Shown here piece by piece: positions 54,851 through 62,771 of a DNA stretch of 64,000 nucleotides (positions are counted from its first letter, which is position 1; the number at the start of each line of letters is the position of its first letter). The notes under the pieces are model-generated. The model had not been told where the DNA came from and did no database searches. It was given only the letters and a program-made list of their open reading frames with translations. The stretch is from Solirubrobacterales bacterium (GTDB taxonomy: Bacteria > Actinomycetota > Thermoleophilia > Solirubrobacterales > Solirubrobacteraceae): positions 1-64,000 of the forward strand of contig DAHUYQ010000064.1 in assembly GCA_027315115.1 (NCBI GenBank), in the 5' to 3' direction. The translations under genes and the position numbers were made by a program.

Positions 54851-55309
54851 TCAGATCACCTCTGCCAGCCTGGCCCCCGCGCGGGCCAGCGTCTGCGCCG
54901 AGCCCGCCTGCGCGACGACCTGAAGGTCCAGGATGCGCGCGTCGAAGAGGTCCAGATCGTTCTCGCGCGTGACCGCGTAGGCAGGCACGCCCGCCTGGCG
55001 AGCCCGCGTCGCGATCTCGAACGGCAGGCTGCCGAGCAGGGTCTGCTCGTCCAATCGCGATGTCGCGATCACGATCGCGCGCGCGGCCTTCATCCGCGCG
55101 TCGAAGTCGTCTCCCAGCACGCTCCGCTCCCGCTGCGCGTCCAGCTCGTAGACGTCGGTCCGCGGGCGACCGCCCTGCCGCAGCCCGTCCGCGACCGCGG
55201 CGGCGACCGCGCCCGCGGTCAGCCGGGGACCGAAAGCTTCGGCCGCGACGAGCACGGTCTCGCTGATCCCGACGGGCGGGCGGACTGCGCGTTTGCTCTG
55301 GCTGGGCAC
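54851..55309 (-). CDS. Miniature glycerate-kinase-like protein
   Basis: 152-aa protein matching the two ends of glycerate kinases (usually about 370 aa) without the middle. VLVAAEAFGPRLTAGAVAAA corresponds to the family N terminus (VLVAPDSFKGSLSA type). ARAIVIATSRLDEQTLLGSL followed by ATRARQAGVPAYAVT corresponds to the C-terminal GEGRLDxQTLxGK region. The Gly-Glu-Gly of that motif is replaced by IATSR, so kinase activity is doubtful. Start GTG 55309. Convergent with the PLP enzyme, three bases apart. Domain relic or binding protein are both possible. Confidence 0.6.
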   Translation of the reverse strand: MPSQSKRAVRPPVGISETVLVAAEAFGPRLTAGAVAAAVADGLRQGGRPRTDVYELDAQRERSVLGDDFDARMKAARAIVIATSRLDEQTLLGSLPFEIATRARQAGVPAYAVTRENDLDLFDARILDLQVVAQAGSAQTLARAGARLAEVI

Positions 55310-55336
55310 GGGCGTGCATCATCACAGGTCCGGTGC

Positions 55337-55362
55337 TGTCACAAATCTGTTCTTCGTTCGTT
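55337..55362 (+). promoter_or_regulatory. ECF-type promoter, first sigma locus
   Basis: TGTCACA, 15 bases, CGTT. The -35 matches the ECF41-type element exactly and the -10 matches CGTC at three of four positions. GTCACAAATCT is shared with the promoter at 57631. The start codon at 55375 follows the -10 by 12 bases, so the transcript is nearly leaderless. Confidence 0.5.
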
Positions 55363-55374
55363 TAAGTAGATGAG

Positions 55375-55998
55375 ATGACTCAATTTTTCGACGCGCTCGA
55401 ACGCCAGCTCGTTGCGCTGTCGATGGAGGCTCCGCGCATGACCCCTCGCGCGCGGGCCAGGCGCCGGCTGGCCGTGGGCACGGTGACTGTGCTCTGCCTG
55501 TTCGCGTGCGTAGCCGGCGCCTCGGTGCTTCCGCGCCTGCTCAGGAACACGCCGACCGAAAAGGGGTCGTTGCTGGCGGGGCTGCCGGTGGGCTTCGCGG
55601 CGGGAGCCGAACCCGGCATGCGCGATGTCTCTGCCTCAAGCTGGGTCCCCGCCCTGAGCGCCGACGACGGAGCGGTCGGCGAACGCGACTGCGGTGGCCG
55701 GCAGGCGAGCGTCGGAGACATGGGCTCCCGGGGCGTCAGCCGCGACGTTGACAACACGACCGGAAAGCTCAGAGGGCTCGTCTGTCTGATCTGGGCCGGC
55801 GCCGGCGCGCGCCGGCAGAGCAAGCACCGCGTGGGCGCCTGTCCCAAGGCATACGCGCGGTCCGGTCGCGGCGGCGACGCGGTTGCGCCCGGCCGGGACA
55901 ACGGCGTCGACCGGCTCGTCGGCACCCAGAGCCTGCGGAGCCTGGACCGCCTGCTTTGCGCCCACCGCGACCCGCTGCCGCGGAAAGGTGCTCCGTGA
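55375..55998 (+). CDS. ECF-linked membrane protein, possibly truncated
   Basis: 207-aa protein with a cytoplasmic N terminus (MTQFFDALERQLVALSM), one membrane helix (VTVLCLFACVAGASVL) and an extracellular part. The N terminus and the GLVCLIW segment resemble those of the 468-aa protein at 58245 (MSSFLDRLEMEL, GLVCLQVG), but the C-terminal half is unlike it and Arg/Gly-rich, so this may be a decayed or frameshifted copy. It lies 16 bases before an ECF sigma gene and is a candidate anti-sigma or sigma-dependent membrane protein; no zinc anti-sigma motif is visible. Confidence 0.6.
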   Translation: MTQFFDALERQLVALSMEAPRMTPRARARRRLAVGTVTVLCLFACVAGASVLPRLLRNTPTEKGSLLAGLPVGFAAGAEPGMRDVSASSWVPALSADDGAVGERDCGGRQASVGDMGSRGVSRDVDNTTGKLRGLVCLIWAGAGARRQSKHRVGACPKAYARSGRGGDAVAPGRDNGVDRLVGTQSLRSLDRLLCAHRDPLPRKGAP

Positions 55999-56014
55999 GA
56001 GAGGCGGCAGCCCC

Positions 56015-56617
56015 ATGACAAGGTCTCACGGGTCCATTCGCGCCGCGCTGCGACGAGCGCCGGCCGGCGCCGGCGACGAGTCGCTGCTGCGCCTGGCCGC
56101 CGCAGGCGACGGCGAGGCGTTCGCCGAGCTATACCGCCGCCGCCTGCCGCTGGTCGTCAGCTTCCTGCGCGCCCGCACCGCCACCCCGGAGATCGCTGCG
56201 GACCTTGCCGCCGAGACGTTCGTCGCGGCGCTCAGCTTCCTGCAGTCCGGCGGTGCGCCGCCGGACAGCGCCGTCGCCTGGCTGCTCACGATCGCACGCA
56301 ACAAGCTGCTGGACAGCATTCGCCGCGGCCGGGTGGAGGACGAGGCGCGCTCGAAGCTGCACCTGGAGCGGCTGGAGCTGACCGACGAGGACCTCGAGGC
56401 GGTGGAGCGGATGAGCGCCCAGACGCAGGTGCTGCCGCAGCTTCTGGAGCTGCTGCCCGACGACCAGTTCCGCGTCGTCAAGGCGCACGTGCTCGACGAG
56501 CGCGACTACGGCGAGATCGCCGCCGAGCTGCAGATCTCTCAGGCGGTGGTGAGGAAGCGCGTCAGCCGCGGGCTGCAGCGGCTGCGCACGAGCTGGAGCT
56601 CCAACGTTGCCCGCTGA
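56015..56617 (+). CDS. ECF RNA polymerase sigma factor (1)
   Basis: 200-aa sigma-70-family factor of extracytoplasmic-function type. Region 2 spans about residues 35-100 (EAFAELYRRRLPLVVSFLRA, then AADLAAETFVAAL and VAWLLTIARNKLLDSIRRGR). Region 4 is at about 140-190 (DYGEIAAELQISQAVVRKRV). No SnoaL or other C-terminal extension. Paralogous to the factor at 57667. ATG 56015 follows a GAGAGAGG-like site. Its 3' end overlaps the LysR gene by 11 bases. Confidence 0.93.
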   Translation: MTRSHGSIRAALRRAPAGAGDESLLRLAAAGDGEAFAELYRRRLPLVVSFLRARTATPEIAADLAAETFVAALSFLQSGGAPPDSAVAWLLTIARNKLLDSIRRGRVEDEARSKLHLERLELTDEDLEAVERMSAQTQVLPQLLELLPDDQFRVVKAHVLDERDYGEIAAELQISQAVVRKRVSRGLQRLRTSWSSNVAR

Positions 56618-57611
56618 GCGGCCCGGCGGAGCGCCGGCACAGGCGGCCGCGTCGATCACCAACCTGCGGCTGCTGGAGTGCTTCGTGGCCGTCGCCGAGG
56701 AGCGCAACTTGGGGCGCGCGGCGCAGAGGCTCGGGATCGGCCAGGCGGCGCTCACCCGCAGCGTCGCCCAGCTCGAACGGCGTCTGGGCGTGGAGCTGCT
56801 GGCCAGGGGAACGGCCGGGTTGGCGTTGACGCCCACCGGCGAGGCGATGCTCGCCCGCAGCGTGGAGCTGCTCGGCCGCCACGAGGCCGTGGTCCAGGAG
56901 ATCCGCCGGCTGGGCAGGCAGCACCCCACGTCGGTGAGGGTCGCCGTCGACGACGGGTTCGCGGGCCTGCTGCTCGCCGCCGCGATCCGTGAGTACCGCG
57001 ATCTCGCGCCAGACGCCGAGGTGGGCATACGCAGCGCCCCCTACGGCGCCTCGGCCGCAGACCTGCTGGCCGACGGCAGCGCCGACTTCGCGCTGGTTGG
57101 CATCCAGCCGCTGGACCCCGGCACGCGTTCGGTGATCGTGGGCGCCTGCCGCCGCGTCGTGGTCGCGGCGGTCGATCATCGCCTCGCGCAGTGCGACTTC
57201 ATCTCCTTGCCGGAGCTCGCCGGCGAGGCCGAGTTGCGCGCGAGCGCCGCCGCCGCCGACTGGACGATGCAGTGGTCGATCGCGGGCCTGATCGGCGAGC
57301 CCGCCTCCGCCCCCGCCGCCGCCGCCGGCGATTTCACGCTGTTCACCGAGGCGCTCGACCTCGCGGCCGCCGGCCACGGCATCCTCCTCGCCCCCGACTT
57401 CGCTCAACGCCGATTCGCGCGCGCCGATCTCTGCTGGATACCCGTGATGGGACTCGACCCCGCGCCGGTCCACCTCGCCTGGCGCCGCCGCAACGTGCCG
57501 CGCAGCCGCGCCGAGGCATTCGCGACCGCCTTCGAGCGCGCCGGCGCCGACCTCCACGCGCCAAGCTTCGACCCCGAGCTCGAAGACGTCGCGCGGAGCG
57601 TCGGCTGCTGA
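56607..57611 (+). CDS. LysR-family transcriptional regulator
   Basis: 334-aa regulator. The winged-helix domain (about residues 20-80) reads LECFVAVAEERNLGRAAQRL followed by GIGQAALTRSVAQLERRLGV. The rest is a periplasmic-binding-protein-like effector domain with strands such as VRVAVDDGFAGLLLAAAI and DFALVGIQPLDPGTRSV. The TTG start at 56607 lies within the end of the ECF sigma gene, so the two are coupled; a LysR gene so linked to an ECF factor is unusual. The effector is unknown. Confidence 0.88.
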   Translation: MPAERPGGAPAQAAASITNLRLLECFVAVAEERNLGRAAQRLGIGQAALTRSVAQLERRLGVELLARGTAGLALTPTGEAMLARSVELLGRHEAVVQEIRRLGRQHPTSVRVAVDDGFAGLLLAAAIREYRDLAPDAEVGIRSAPYGASAADLLADGSADFALVGIQPLDPGTRSVIVGACRRVVVAAVDHRLAQCDFISLPELAGEAELRASAAAADWTMQWSIAGLIGEPASAPAAAAGDFTLFTEALDLAAAGHGILLAPDFAQRRFARADLCWIPVMGLDPAPVHLAWRRRNVPRSRAEAFATAFERAGADLHAPSFDPELEDVARSVGC

Positions 57612-57630
57612 GCGTGGGCCCGGCTCGGTC

Positions 57631-57657
57631 GGTCACAAATCTAGACGGTCGCACGTC
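57631..57657 (+). promoter_or_regulatory. ECF-type promoter, second sigma locus
   Basis: GGTCACA, 16 bases, CGTC. This matches the ECF41-type TGTCACA-N16-CGTC consensus except for the first base. It stands nine bases before the GTG start at 57667, so the transcript would be leaderless. Compare 55337-55362, which shares GTCACAAATCT. Confidence 0.55.
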
Positions 57658-57666
57658 AAGCGCAGC

Positions 57667-58248
57667 GTGGAGTCCAACACACAGGACGGCGACGGCGACG
57701 CCCGCTCGGACATGGACCTGCTGGCGGCCACCCGTGGCGGCGACGCGCATGCCTTCGGCGCCTTCTACCGTCGCCGCCGCGTGCTGGCGCTCACCTACCT
57801 GCGCAGGCGCACGACCGATCCGGAGACCGCCGCCGACCTGCTCGCCGAGACCTTCGCCGCAGCTCTCGCCCACGTGCTGGACGGCGACCAGCCGCTGCCG
57901 GAGACGCCCGTCGCGTGGCTGCTCACGATCGCCCGCAACAAGCTGATCGACGGCTGGCGCAGGGGGCGGGTGGAGGCGGCCGCGCGCGAGCAGCTCGGCA
58001 TGCAGCCGTTGAGCCTGCGGGACTCCGACCTCGGTGAGATCGAGCGGCTGGTCGCCGAGACGGATCTGCGCGAGAGCCTCGCGAGCCTGCTGCCCGCCGA
58101 CCAGATGCAGGCGCTCACAGAGCGGGTGCTGGAGGACCGCAGCTACACGGAGATCGCGAGGCGCATGGACTGCTCGGAGGCGGTGGTGCGCAAGCGCGTC
58201 AGTCGCGCGCTGGCCACGCTGCGCGGACGGATGGAGGGATTGGCATGA
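57667..58248 (+). CDS. ECF RNA polymerase sigma factor (2)
   Basis: 193-aa ECF sigma factor. Region 2: HAFGAFYRRRRVLALTYLRR, AADLLAETFAAALAHVL, VAWLLTIARNKLIDGWRRGR. Region 4: YTEIARRMDCSEAVVRKRVS followed by RALATLRGRM. It is clearly paralogous to the factor at 56015. GTG 57667 has no ribosome site and is placed right after an ECF-type promoter. Its stop overlaps the next gene by ATGA, so sigma factor and membrane protein are coupled. Confidence 0.92.
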   Translation: MESNTQDGDGDARSDMDLLAATRGGDAHAFGAFYRRRRVLALTYLRRRTTDPETAADLLAETFAAALAHVLDGDQPLPETPVAWLLTIARNKLIDGWRRGRVEAAAREQLGMQPLSLRDSDLGEIERLVAETDLRESLASLLPADQMQALTERVLEDRSYTEIARRMDCSEAVVRKRVSRALATLRGRMEGLA

Positions 58249-59651
58249 GCAGCTTTCTCGATCGGCTGGAGATGGAGCTGGAGGCCGCGGTGCGGCGACG
58301 GGCGAACGAGGCGAGGGCTGCGTCCGTCGCGGACCGCGCGCCTCACGCGTCCGTCGCGGTCCGCGGCCGCCGCCCGCCCGCCGCGGACCGCCCGCCTCGC
58401 TGGTGGCGAGCGCGCCACTCGGCGCGCGTCGTGGTCGCCGTCACGGCGCTGCTCCTGGCGCTGGCCGCGGCGGCGCTCGCGGCAACCGGGCTCCTCTTCA
58501 CCGGCGCAGCGGTGCCTCCGACGCCCGGCCTGTCGAAGGATGTGGGCCTCGGCCTTCCGGAGCCGGGCCACGCTCGCCTGCTCGCTCGCAGCGTGCCGGA
58601 CCCGGCGGGTGGGCTGCCGTGGAGCATGCGAATCGTGCGCACGACAAGGGGGCTGGTGTGTCTGCAGGTCGGGCGCCTGCACGATGGGCGCGTCGGCGTG
58701 CTGGGGCAGGATGGCGCCTTCCACGACGACGGGCTCTTTCACCCGCTGCGCATGGGCACGCTCGAAGCCATGCCGCACGGCTATGCGACCGCATGCGAGC
58801 CGCAGGGCGAGACGTTCACCGAAGAAGTCGTCGGCATGCCGCAGAGCGGGCAGCTCCCGCGCGAAGGAACGATCGGCCGGCCCTCGCAGGAACGCCGGCT
58901 CTACTACGGTCTGCTGGGGCCAGACGCGGTCAGCATCGCCTATCGAGACGGCGCGGCGACGAAGACCGTGCCGGTCGAACCCGGCACGGGCGCATACCTG
59001 ATCGTGATGCCCGCCGGCAGTCGAACGCCGAAGGCGGTCACCACCGGCGGCGCCAAAGCCCTCCGGACAAGAGAGGAAGGGCGGATGAGGGCGGAAGCAC
59101 CACTGCTCTCGATCCTCTACCGCGTCCACGGCCGGCTCTGCGTCGAAGCCGGCGTGCGGCCGGCGGCCTCCAAAGCCTGTCCGCGTGAATCGGCATCGCA
59201 GCTCAACCACAGATTGCGCGTCCTGGAACATCCCCACGACCTGCACGTGCCCATCCACGTGACGCTGCACGCCATGAAGAACGACTGGTGGAGGACCGTG
59301 CCCACCCGGGACGGCCATCCGATACGACCGCCCGGGGCGATCGACGGCGTCTACTACGAGGCTTCGATCGAGCTCAAGGCGCCTTTCGCGGTCCAGAACG
59401 CCGACAGCGGGTACTCGGTCTGGCTCACGAGCGCCAGGTCGTCTGTCGCGACCGACGGGGGGCTGGGCGGCGGAGAGGGATACGAGCTCGAACGCGACGT
59501 GCGTCGAGGCGCGCCGCTGCGCGCGCAACGGGAAGACGTGTTCGCGAACTTCTCCGGCGGGGCCGTGACGATCTCCGTCTACTACTACAACCTGCTCGGC
59601 CACGGCCACCGTTCCACCCTCGTGGGCAGCACGACGATCAGGCGGCCGTAG
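58245..59651 (+). CDS. ECF-linked single-pass membrane protein
   Basis: 468-aa protein encoded in a four-base overlap with the sigma factor. About 60 cytoplasmic, Arg-rich residues precede one membrane helix (VVVAVTALLLALAAAALAAT); the remaining 370 residues are external and carry a few cysteines (GLVCLQVG, ATACEPQG, GRLCVEAG, SKACPRES). No known domain recognised. By position it could be the anti-sigma factor or a stress sensor, but typical anti-sigma zinc motifs are absent. The repeat DRAPHASVAVRGRR is low complexity. Confidence 0.75.
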   Translation: MSSFLDRLEMELEAAVRRRANEARAASVADRAPHASVAVRGRRPPAADRPPRWWRARHSARVVVAVTALLLALAAAALAATGLLFTGAAVPPTPGLSKDVGLGLPEPGHARLLARSVPDPAGGLPWSMRIVRTTRGLVCLQVGRLHDGRVGVLGQDGAFHDDGLFHPLRMGTLEAMPHGYATACEPQGETFTEEVVGMPQSGQLPREGTIGRPSQERRLYYGLLGPDAVSIAYRDGAATKTVPVEPGTGAYLIVMPAGSRTPKAVTTGGAKALRTREEGRMRAEAPLLSILYRVHGRLCVEAGVRPAASKACPRESASQLNHRLRVLEHPHDLHVPIHVTLHAMKNDWWRTVPTRDGHPIRPPGAIDGVYYEASIELKAPFAVQNADSGYSVWLTSARSSVATDGGLGGGEGYELERDVRRGAPLRAQREDVFANFSGGAVTISVYYYNLLGHGHRSTLVGSTTIRRP

Positions 59652-59663
59652 GCGGCTGTCCTC

Positions 59664-59669
59664 TAGCAT
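59664..59669 (+). promoter_or_regulatory. Candidate -10 hexamer for dtxR-like gene
   Basis: TAGCAT, eight bases before ATG 59678, no Shine-Dalgarno sequence. Confidence 0.4.
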
Positions 59670-59677
59670 CAGCGACC

Positions 59678-60391
59678 ATGGCAGAGCAAGGCGCGACGGT
59701 CGCTGAGGAGGAGTACCTGCAGAGCCTCTTCTGGCTATACGAGGCAGGGCTGCCGATGACCGGCGCCAACGTCGCCAGGGCGATGCAGCTCTCGGCTCCC
59801 ACCGTGCACGAGATGCTCGGGCGGCTGGAGCGTGACGGCTACATCACGCGCTCGCGCAGCAGGACGATCTCCTTCACCGAGTCCGGGTCCGCGCACGCGG
59901 AGGCGATCGTGCGGCGCCACCGGCTGATCGAGCGGTTCCTGACCGACGTGCTCGGCATCCCGTGGGACGAGGTGCATGAGGAGGCGGAGCGGCTGGAGCA
60001 CGCGATGTCGCCGGTGCTGGAAGAGCGGATGCTCGCCGCGATCGGCGACGCCAAGACCTGCCCGCACGGCCATCCGATCGTCGTCGGCGCGCGGATCTCA
60101 GGCGTGCCGCTGGCAGACGTGCAGGTCGGCGCGTCGATCAGCGTCCTGCGGTTCGAGAACGAGGCCGAGGACCTGCTGCGCTACCTCAAGGACGCCGGCA
60201 TCGAGCCGGGCCTCGCCGGCACGCTCGTGCGCAGCGACGAGACCCGCGTGGCGTTCGAGACCAAGGACGGTCGCCGCTGCGAGCTCACCCCCAGCGTCGC
60301 CGAGACCGTCTCGGTGCTGGCCGACCCCTCGCCGCCGCCACGCACCGCGCTGCCGGACCAGCTCGTTCTGGGCCAGCGGTACGGGCGCTAG
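59678..60391 (+). CDS. DtxR/MntR-family metal-dependent repressor
   Basis: 237-aa iron- or manganese-responsive regulator. The winged helix VARAMQLSAPTVHEMLGRLE is followed by DGYITRSRSRTISFTESG, then the dimerisation domain with metal-ligand candidates RHRLIERFL (His), VHEEAERLEHAM (His, Glu) and DAKTCPHGHP (Cys, as in DtxR/IdeR). The C-terminal SH3-like domain is present (VLADPSPPP near the end). The Cys ligand favours iron over manganese. ATG 59678 fits the leaderless pattern. Confidence 0.92.
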   Translation: MAEQGATVAEEEYLQSLFWLYEAGLPMTGANVARAMQLSAPTVHEMLGRLERDGYITRSRSRTISFTESGSAHAEAIVRRHRLIERFLTDVLGIPWDEVHEEAERLEHAMSPVLEERMLAAIGDAKTCPHGHPIVVGARISGVPLADVQVGASISVLRFENEAEDLLRYLKDAGIEPGLAGTLVRSDETRVAFETKDGRRCELTPSVAETVSVLADPSPPPRTALPDQLVLGQRYGR

Positions 60392-60512
60392 ATGACGTGA
60401 CGCTGAGGGGGCGTTTGGCTAGCGACGTGATGTGCAACTTGGCCTGCGCCCGGCAAATTTTTGAAATGCTTCTGCACACGAATTTCCGGGATGAAACACC
60501 GGCTAGGGGAGC

Positions 60513-60782
60513 CTATTTGTAGCCCTTGAGAATGTCGTGATGACAATGATTCTCGATCACGATGCGATCATCTTCCCAGAAGAAGGTGACGCGGTTGCCT
60601 CTGCTGACCTTCGCGTGGTAGATACCGTTCGTACCGCCTAGCTTGCTCGAATCTAGGCTTGGATGGCGCCAGTCTTCTTGTAGCTGACGCAAGCAAGCGA
60701 TGATCGCGTCCTGCATCTGAGGAGGCTTCTTTTCCAGCTTCTTCTTCAAGTTCCGCGGTATGCGGAGCGGCGTCAATGGCAT
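60513..60782 (-). CDS. RelE/HigB-like toxin
   Basis: 89-aa protein with the RelE-superfamily pattern: a basic N-terminal helix (LKKKLEKKPPQMQDAIIACL), KLGGTNGIYHAKVSRGNRVT and a final strand FFWEDDRIVIENHCHHDILK. Toxins of this fold cleave mRNA on the ribosome. The C-terminal HHDILKGY resembles the conserved end of these toxins, where a His or Tyr is catalytic. It lies 12 bases after the small gene at 60795, which is probably its antitoxin. Lower GC than the flanking core genes. Confidence 0.8.
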   Translation of the reverse strand: MPLTPLRIPRNLKKKLEKKPPQMQDAIIACLRQLQEDWRHPSLDSSKLGGTNGIYHAKVSRGNRVTFFWEDDRIVIENHCHHDILKGYK

Positions 60783-60794
60783 AACGCGGCGGCT

Positions 60795-60977
60795 CTAATG
60801 CTCGTCTATGCGCAAAAGCCAGCGTGCTACGTCGTTGGGATCGTCCGAATCAAAGTCTTCGTATTCACCGGCAGCCAAGGCCTCTCGAGATGCGCGCACA
60901 TCGTCCTGCCACGGAAAAGACCAGTAGTAGGCCTGGTCCGCGGGGATGAAGGCGGGGATGGTCGATGAGACCTTCAT
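60795..60977 (-). CDS. Probable cognate antitoxin
   Basis: 60-aa acidic protein (MKVSSTIPAFIPADQAYYWS; ends FDSDDPNDVARWLLRIDEH). It lies directly upstream of the RelE-like toxin, which is the usual antitoxin position. ATG 60977 has GGAGG four bases upstream and fixes the start, excluding the longer frame from 61058. No DNA-binding domain is obvious, so autorepression by this protein is uncertain. Confidence 0.7.
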   Translation of the reverse strand: MKVSSTIPAFIPADQAYYWSFPWQDDVRASREALAAGEYEDFDSDDPNDVARWLLRIDEH

Positions 60978-61073
60978 GTTGCCTCCAAACGCGACCTGGC
61001 CGCGTGACCGTTCCATCACTGTTTGCCCAAACAGGGGTGCCGTATGTTCAACAAGCATCGCTACTCCTCCTCG

Positions 61074-61502
61074 CTATCGGTCATCGTCCTGAGCCTCTGC
61101 TTGTTCTTGCTGGACCTTGTGTGCGGTTTCGAGGGCATTGATCAGCCCCGGCATTGCCGCAGGCGCGATAGCGAGCCGCACGATGGGTCGTACCGGAACA
61201 TACGGCGGCGCATTGCCGTCCTGGGCTGCGGACGGAACGACGGAACCCAGAAGCACAAAGACTGCGTTCGGTCCCGCCGAAGCCGCGAATGCATTCGCGA
61301 AGTGGAGCGGGAGCTCGTCCGCGCCGATCCACGCAGTAGGGATGTTCGGCTCTGAAACCACCTGATGGCTATTGTCGGCCAGTAGCCGATCCTGCTCAAG
61401 TGCCACGGCTACATCATCAGCATACCTTGAGATGACTCGGAGCGCGCGCGTCGAGTCGTCGGCTCGCTGTCTCCGACTACTTTCTTCCTGGCCCCTGTGC
61501 AT
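61074..61502 (-). CDS. Unknown protein, DUF3467-like C-terminal part
   Basis: 142 aa from ATG 61502; GTG 61361 would give 95 aa. The C-terminal half (IPTAWIGADELPLHFANAFA, then VRPIVRLAIAPAAMPGLINA) resembles the DUF3467 pattern of a small beta-rich fold ending in a helix, though I am not certain. No membrane segment or signal. It is read towards the antitoxin gene 96 bases downstream and could belong to the same transcript. Lower GC than flanking core genes. Confidence 0.5.
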   Translation of the reverse strand: MHRGQEESSRRQRADDSTRALRVISRYADDVAVALEQDRLLADNSHQVVSEPNIPTAWIGADELPLHFANAFAASAGPNAVFVLLGSVVPSAAQDGNAPPYVPVRPIVRLAIAPAAMPGLINALETAHKVQQEQAEAQDDDR

Positions 61503-61626
61503 CTGCTTCCGGCTCTCTGGGATCCAGACTGCGCCTCGGAGCCGCCTCCTCGATGTCGCACAGGAGTTCGCCGCGACTGGAAGACGCAGCATTGGCGGTT
61601 CGGCCTGCGTCGCGTCCGACCGCGCC

Positions 61627-62730
61627 TCAGAGCGCCCGATACGCGCCGGCCAGCCGCCTGACGCCCTCGTCGATCTGCTCGACCGTGACGCCGGAGTAGG
61701 CCAGCCGGAGCGTGTTCTGCCCGCCCTCCAGCAGGAAGTCGGTGCCCTTGACGAAGGCCACGCCACGGTCGGCCGCGCCGGCGAAGAGCGCGTTCACGTC
61801 GGTGCCCTCGGGGAGCGTCACCCACATGAAGTAGCCGCCTTCGGGATCGATGAACTGCGCCTCGGGCAGCTCTCTGCGCAGTGCGGCTCCCAGCGCGCCC
61901 GCGCGCTCGGCGAGGGCGGCCTTCACAGTCTCGATCGAGCGCTGCACCGCGCCTGAGGCGCAGAACTCGTAGACGATCGCCTGGGCGACCATGTTGGGGG
62001 AGATGTAGGTGTTGGTGGCCAGTTGCGCGATCGCGGCGATGTCCTGCGGCGGGCCGACCAGGTAGCCGACGCGGATGCCGGGGCAGACGGTCTTGGAGAA
62101 GGATGAGGCGTAGATCACGTGCTCGGGGTCGAGCGAGAGCATCGTTGGCAGCGGCTGGCCGCTGAAGCGCAGATCCACGTATGGGTCGTCCTCGAAGATC
62201 GTGAAGCCGTGGGTGGCCGCCAGCGAGACGAGCTCGCGTCGCTTTGTCTCCGAGAGCGTGTAGCCGGCGGGGTTCTGGAAGTTGGGGATCAGGTGCGCGA
62301 GCTTGGGCTTCACGGCGGGCCCGCTCTCGCCGCCGAGCAGGCGCGAGAGAGCCGCGGTGTCGATCCCGTCGTCCTGCAGCGCGACCGGGTGGATGCTGGC
62401 GCCGCGCGTGCGTAGCGAGAGCAGCGTGCGGTCGTAGGTGGGGCGCTCGACGATCACGTCGTCCTGCGGCCTGACCAGATGCTCGAAGAGGAACGCGTCT
62501 GCCTGCATCGAGCCGTTCGTGACCAGCACCCGCTCCGGCTCCACCCCGTGCTTGTCGGCGATCCAGGCGCGCAGCCGCGGATACCCGATCGAGGTGCCGT
62601 AGGCGGTGGCGCCGGCCGGGTCGCTGTCGAACGCGCGGGCGGCGGCCGCCTTCAGCCCCTCGACGTCGATGATGTCGAGGGAGGGCGCGCCGCGCGCGAA
62701 GGAGATGGTGGTCGAGGTCGAGACGGCCAT
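61627..62730 (-). CDS. PLP-dependent aminotransferase, class I/II
   Basis: 367-aa fold-type I aminotransferase of the 2-aminoadipate/kynurenine aminotransferase-like group related to MocR C-terminal domains. Seen: YGTSIGYPRLRAWIADKHGV, VTNGSMQADAFLFEHLVRP, HLIPNFQNPAGYT (the Asn binding PLP), FEDDPYVDLRF, the PLP lysine in YASSFSKTVCPGIRVGYLVG, and the C-terminal Arg in QNTLRLAYSG. The N-terminal DNA-binding domain of MocR is absent. ATG 62730; TATAAG lies 11 bases upstream. Confidence 0.92.
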   Translation of the reverse strand: MAVSTSTTISFARGAPSLDIIDVEGLKAAAARAFDSDPAGATAYGTSIGYPRLRAWIADKHGVEPERVLVTNGSMQADAFLFEHLVRPQDDVIVERPTYDRTLLSLRTRGASIHPVALQDDGIDTAALSRLLGGESGPAVKPKLAHLIPNFQNPAGYTLSETKRRELVSLAATHGFTIFEDDPYVDLRFSGQPLPTMLSLDPEHVIYASSFSKTVCPGIRVGYLVGPPQDIAAIAQLATNTYISPNMVAQAIVYEFCASGAVQRSIETVKAALAERAGALGAALRRELPEAQFIDPEGGYFMWVTLPEGTDVNALFAGAADRGVAFVKGTDFLLEGGQNTLRLAYSGVTVEQIDEGVRRLAGAYRAL

Positions 62731-62771
62731 CAGCGTGGAAGCTTATAAGGAGTGGCGCTCCGGGCTAAGGG

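Noticed and set aside
60392-60512. tRNA or small RNA between dtxR and the toxin gene
   Set aside because: No cloverleaf or TTCGA loop seen; only short AT-rich stretches and a weak dyad.
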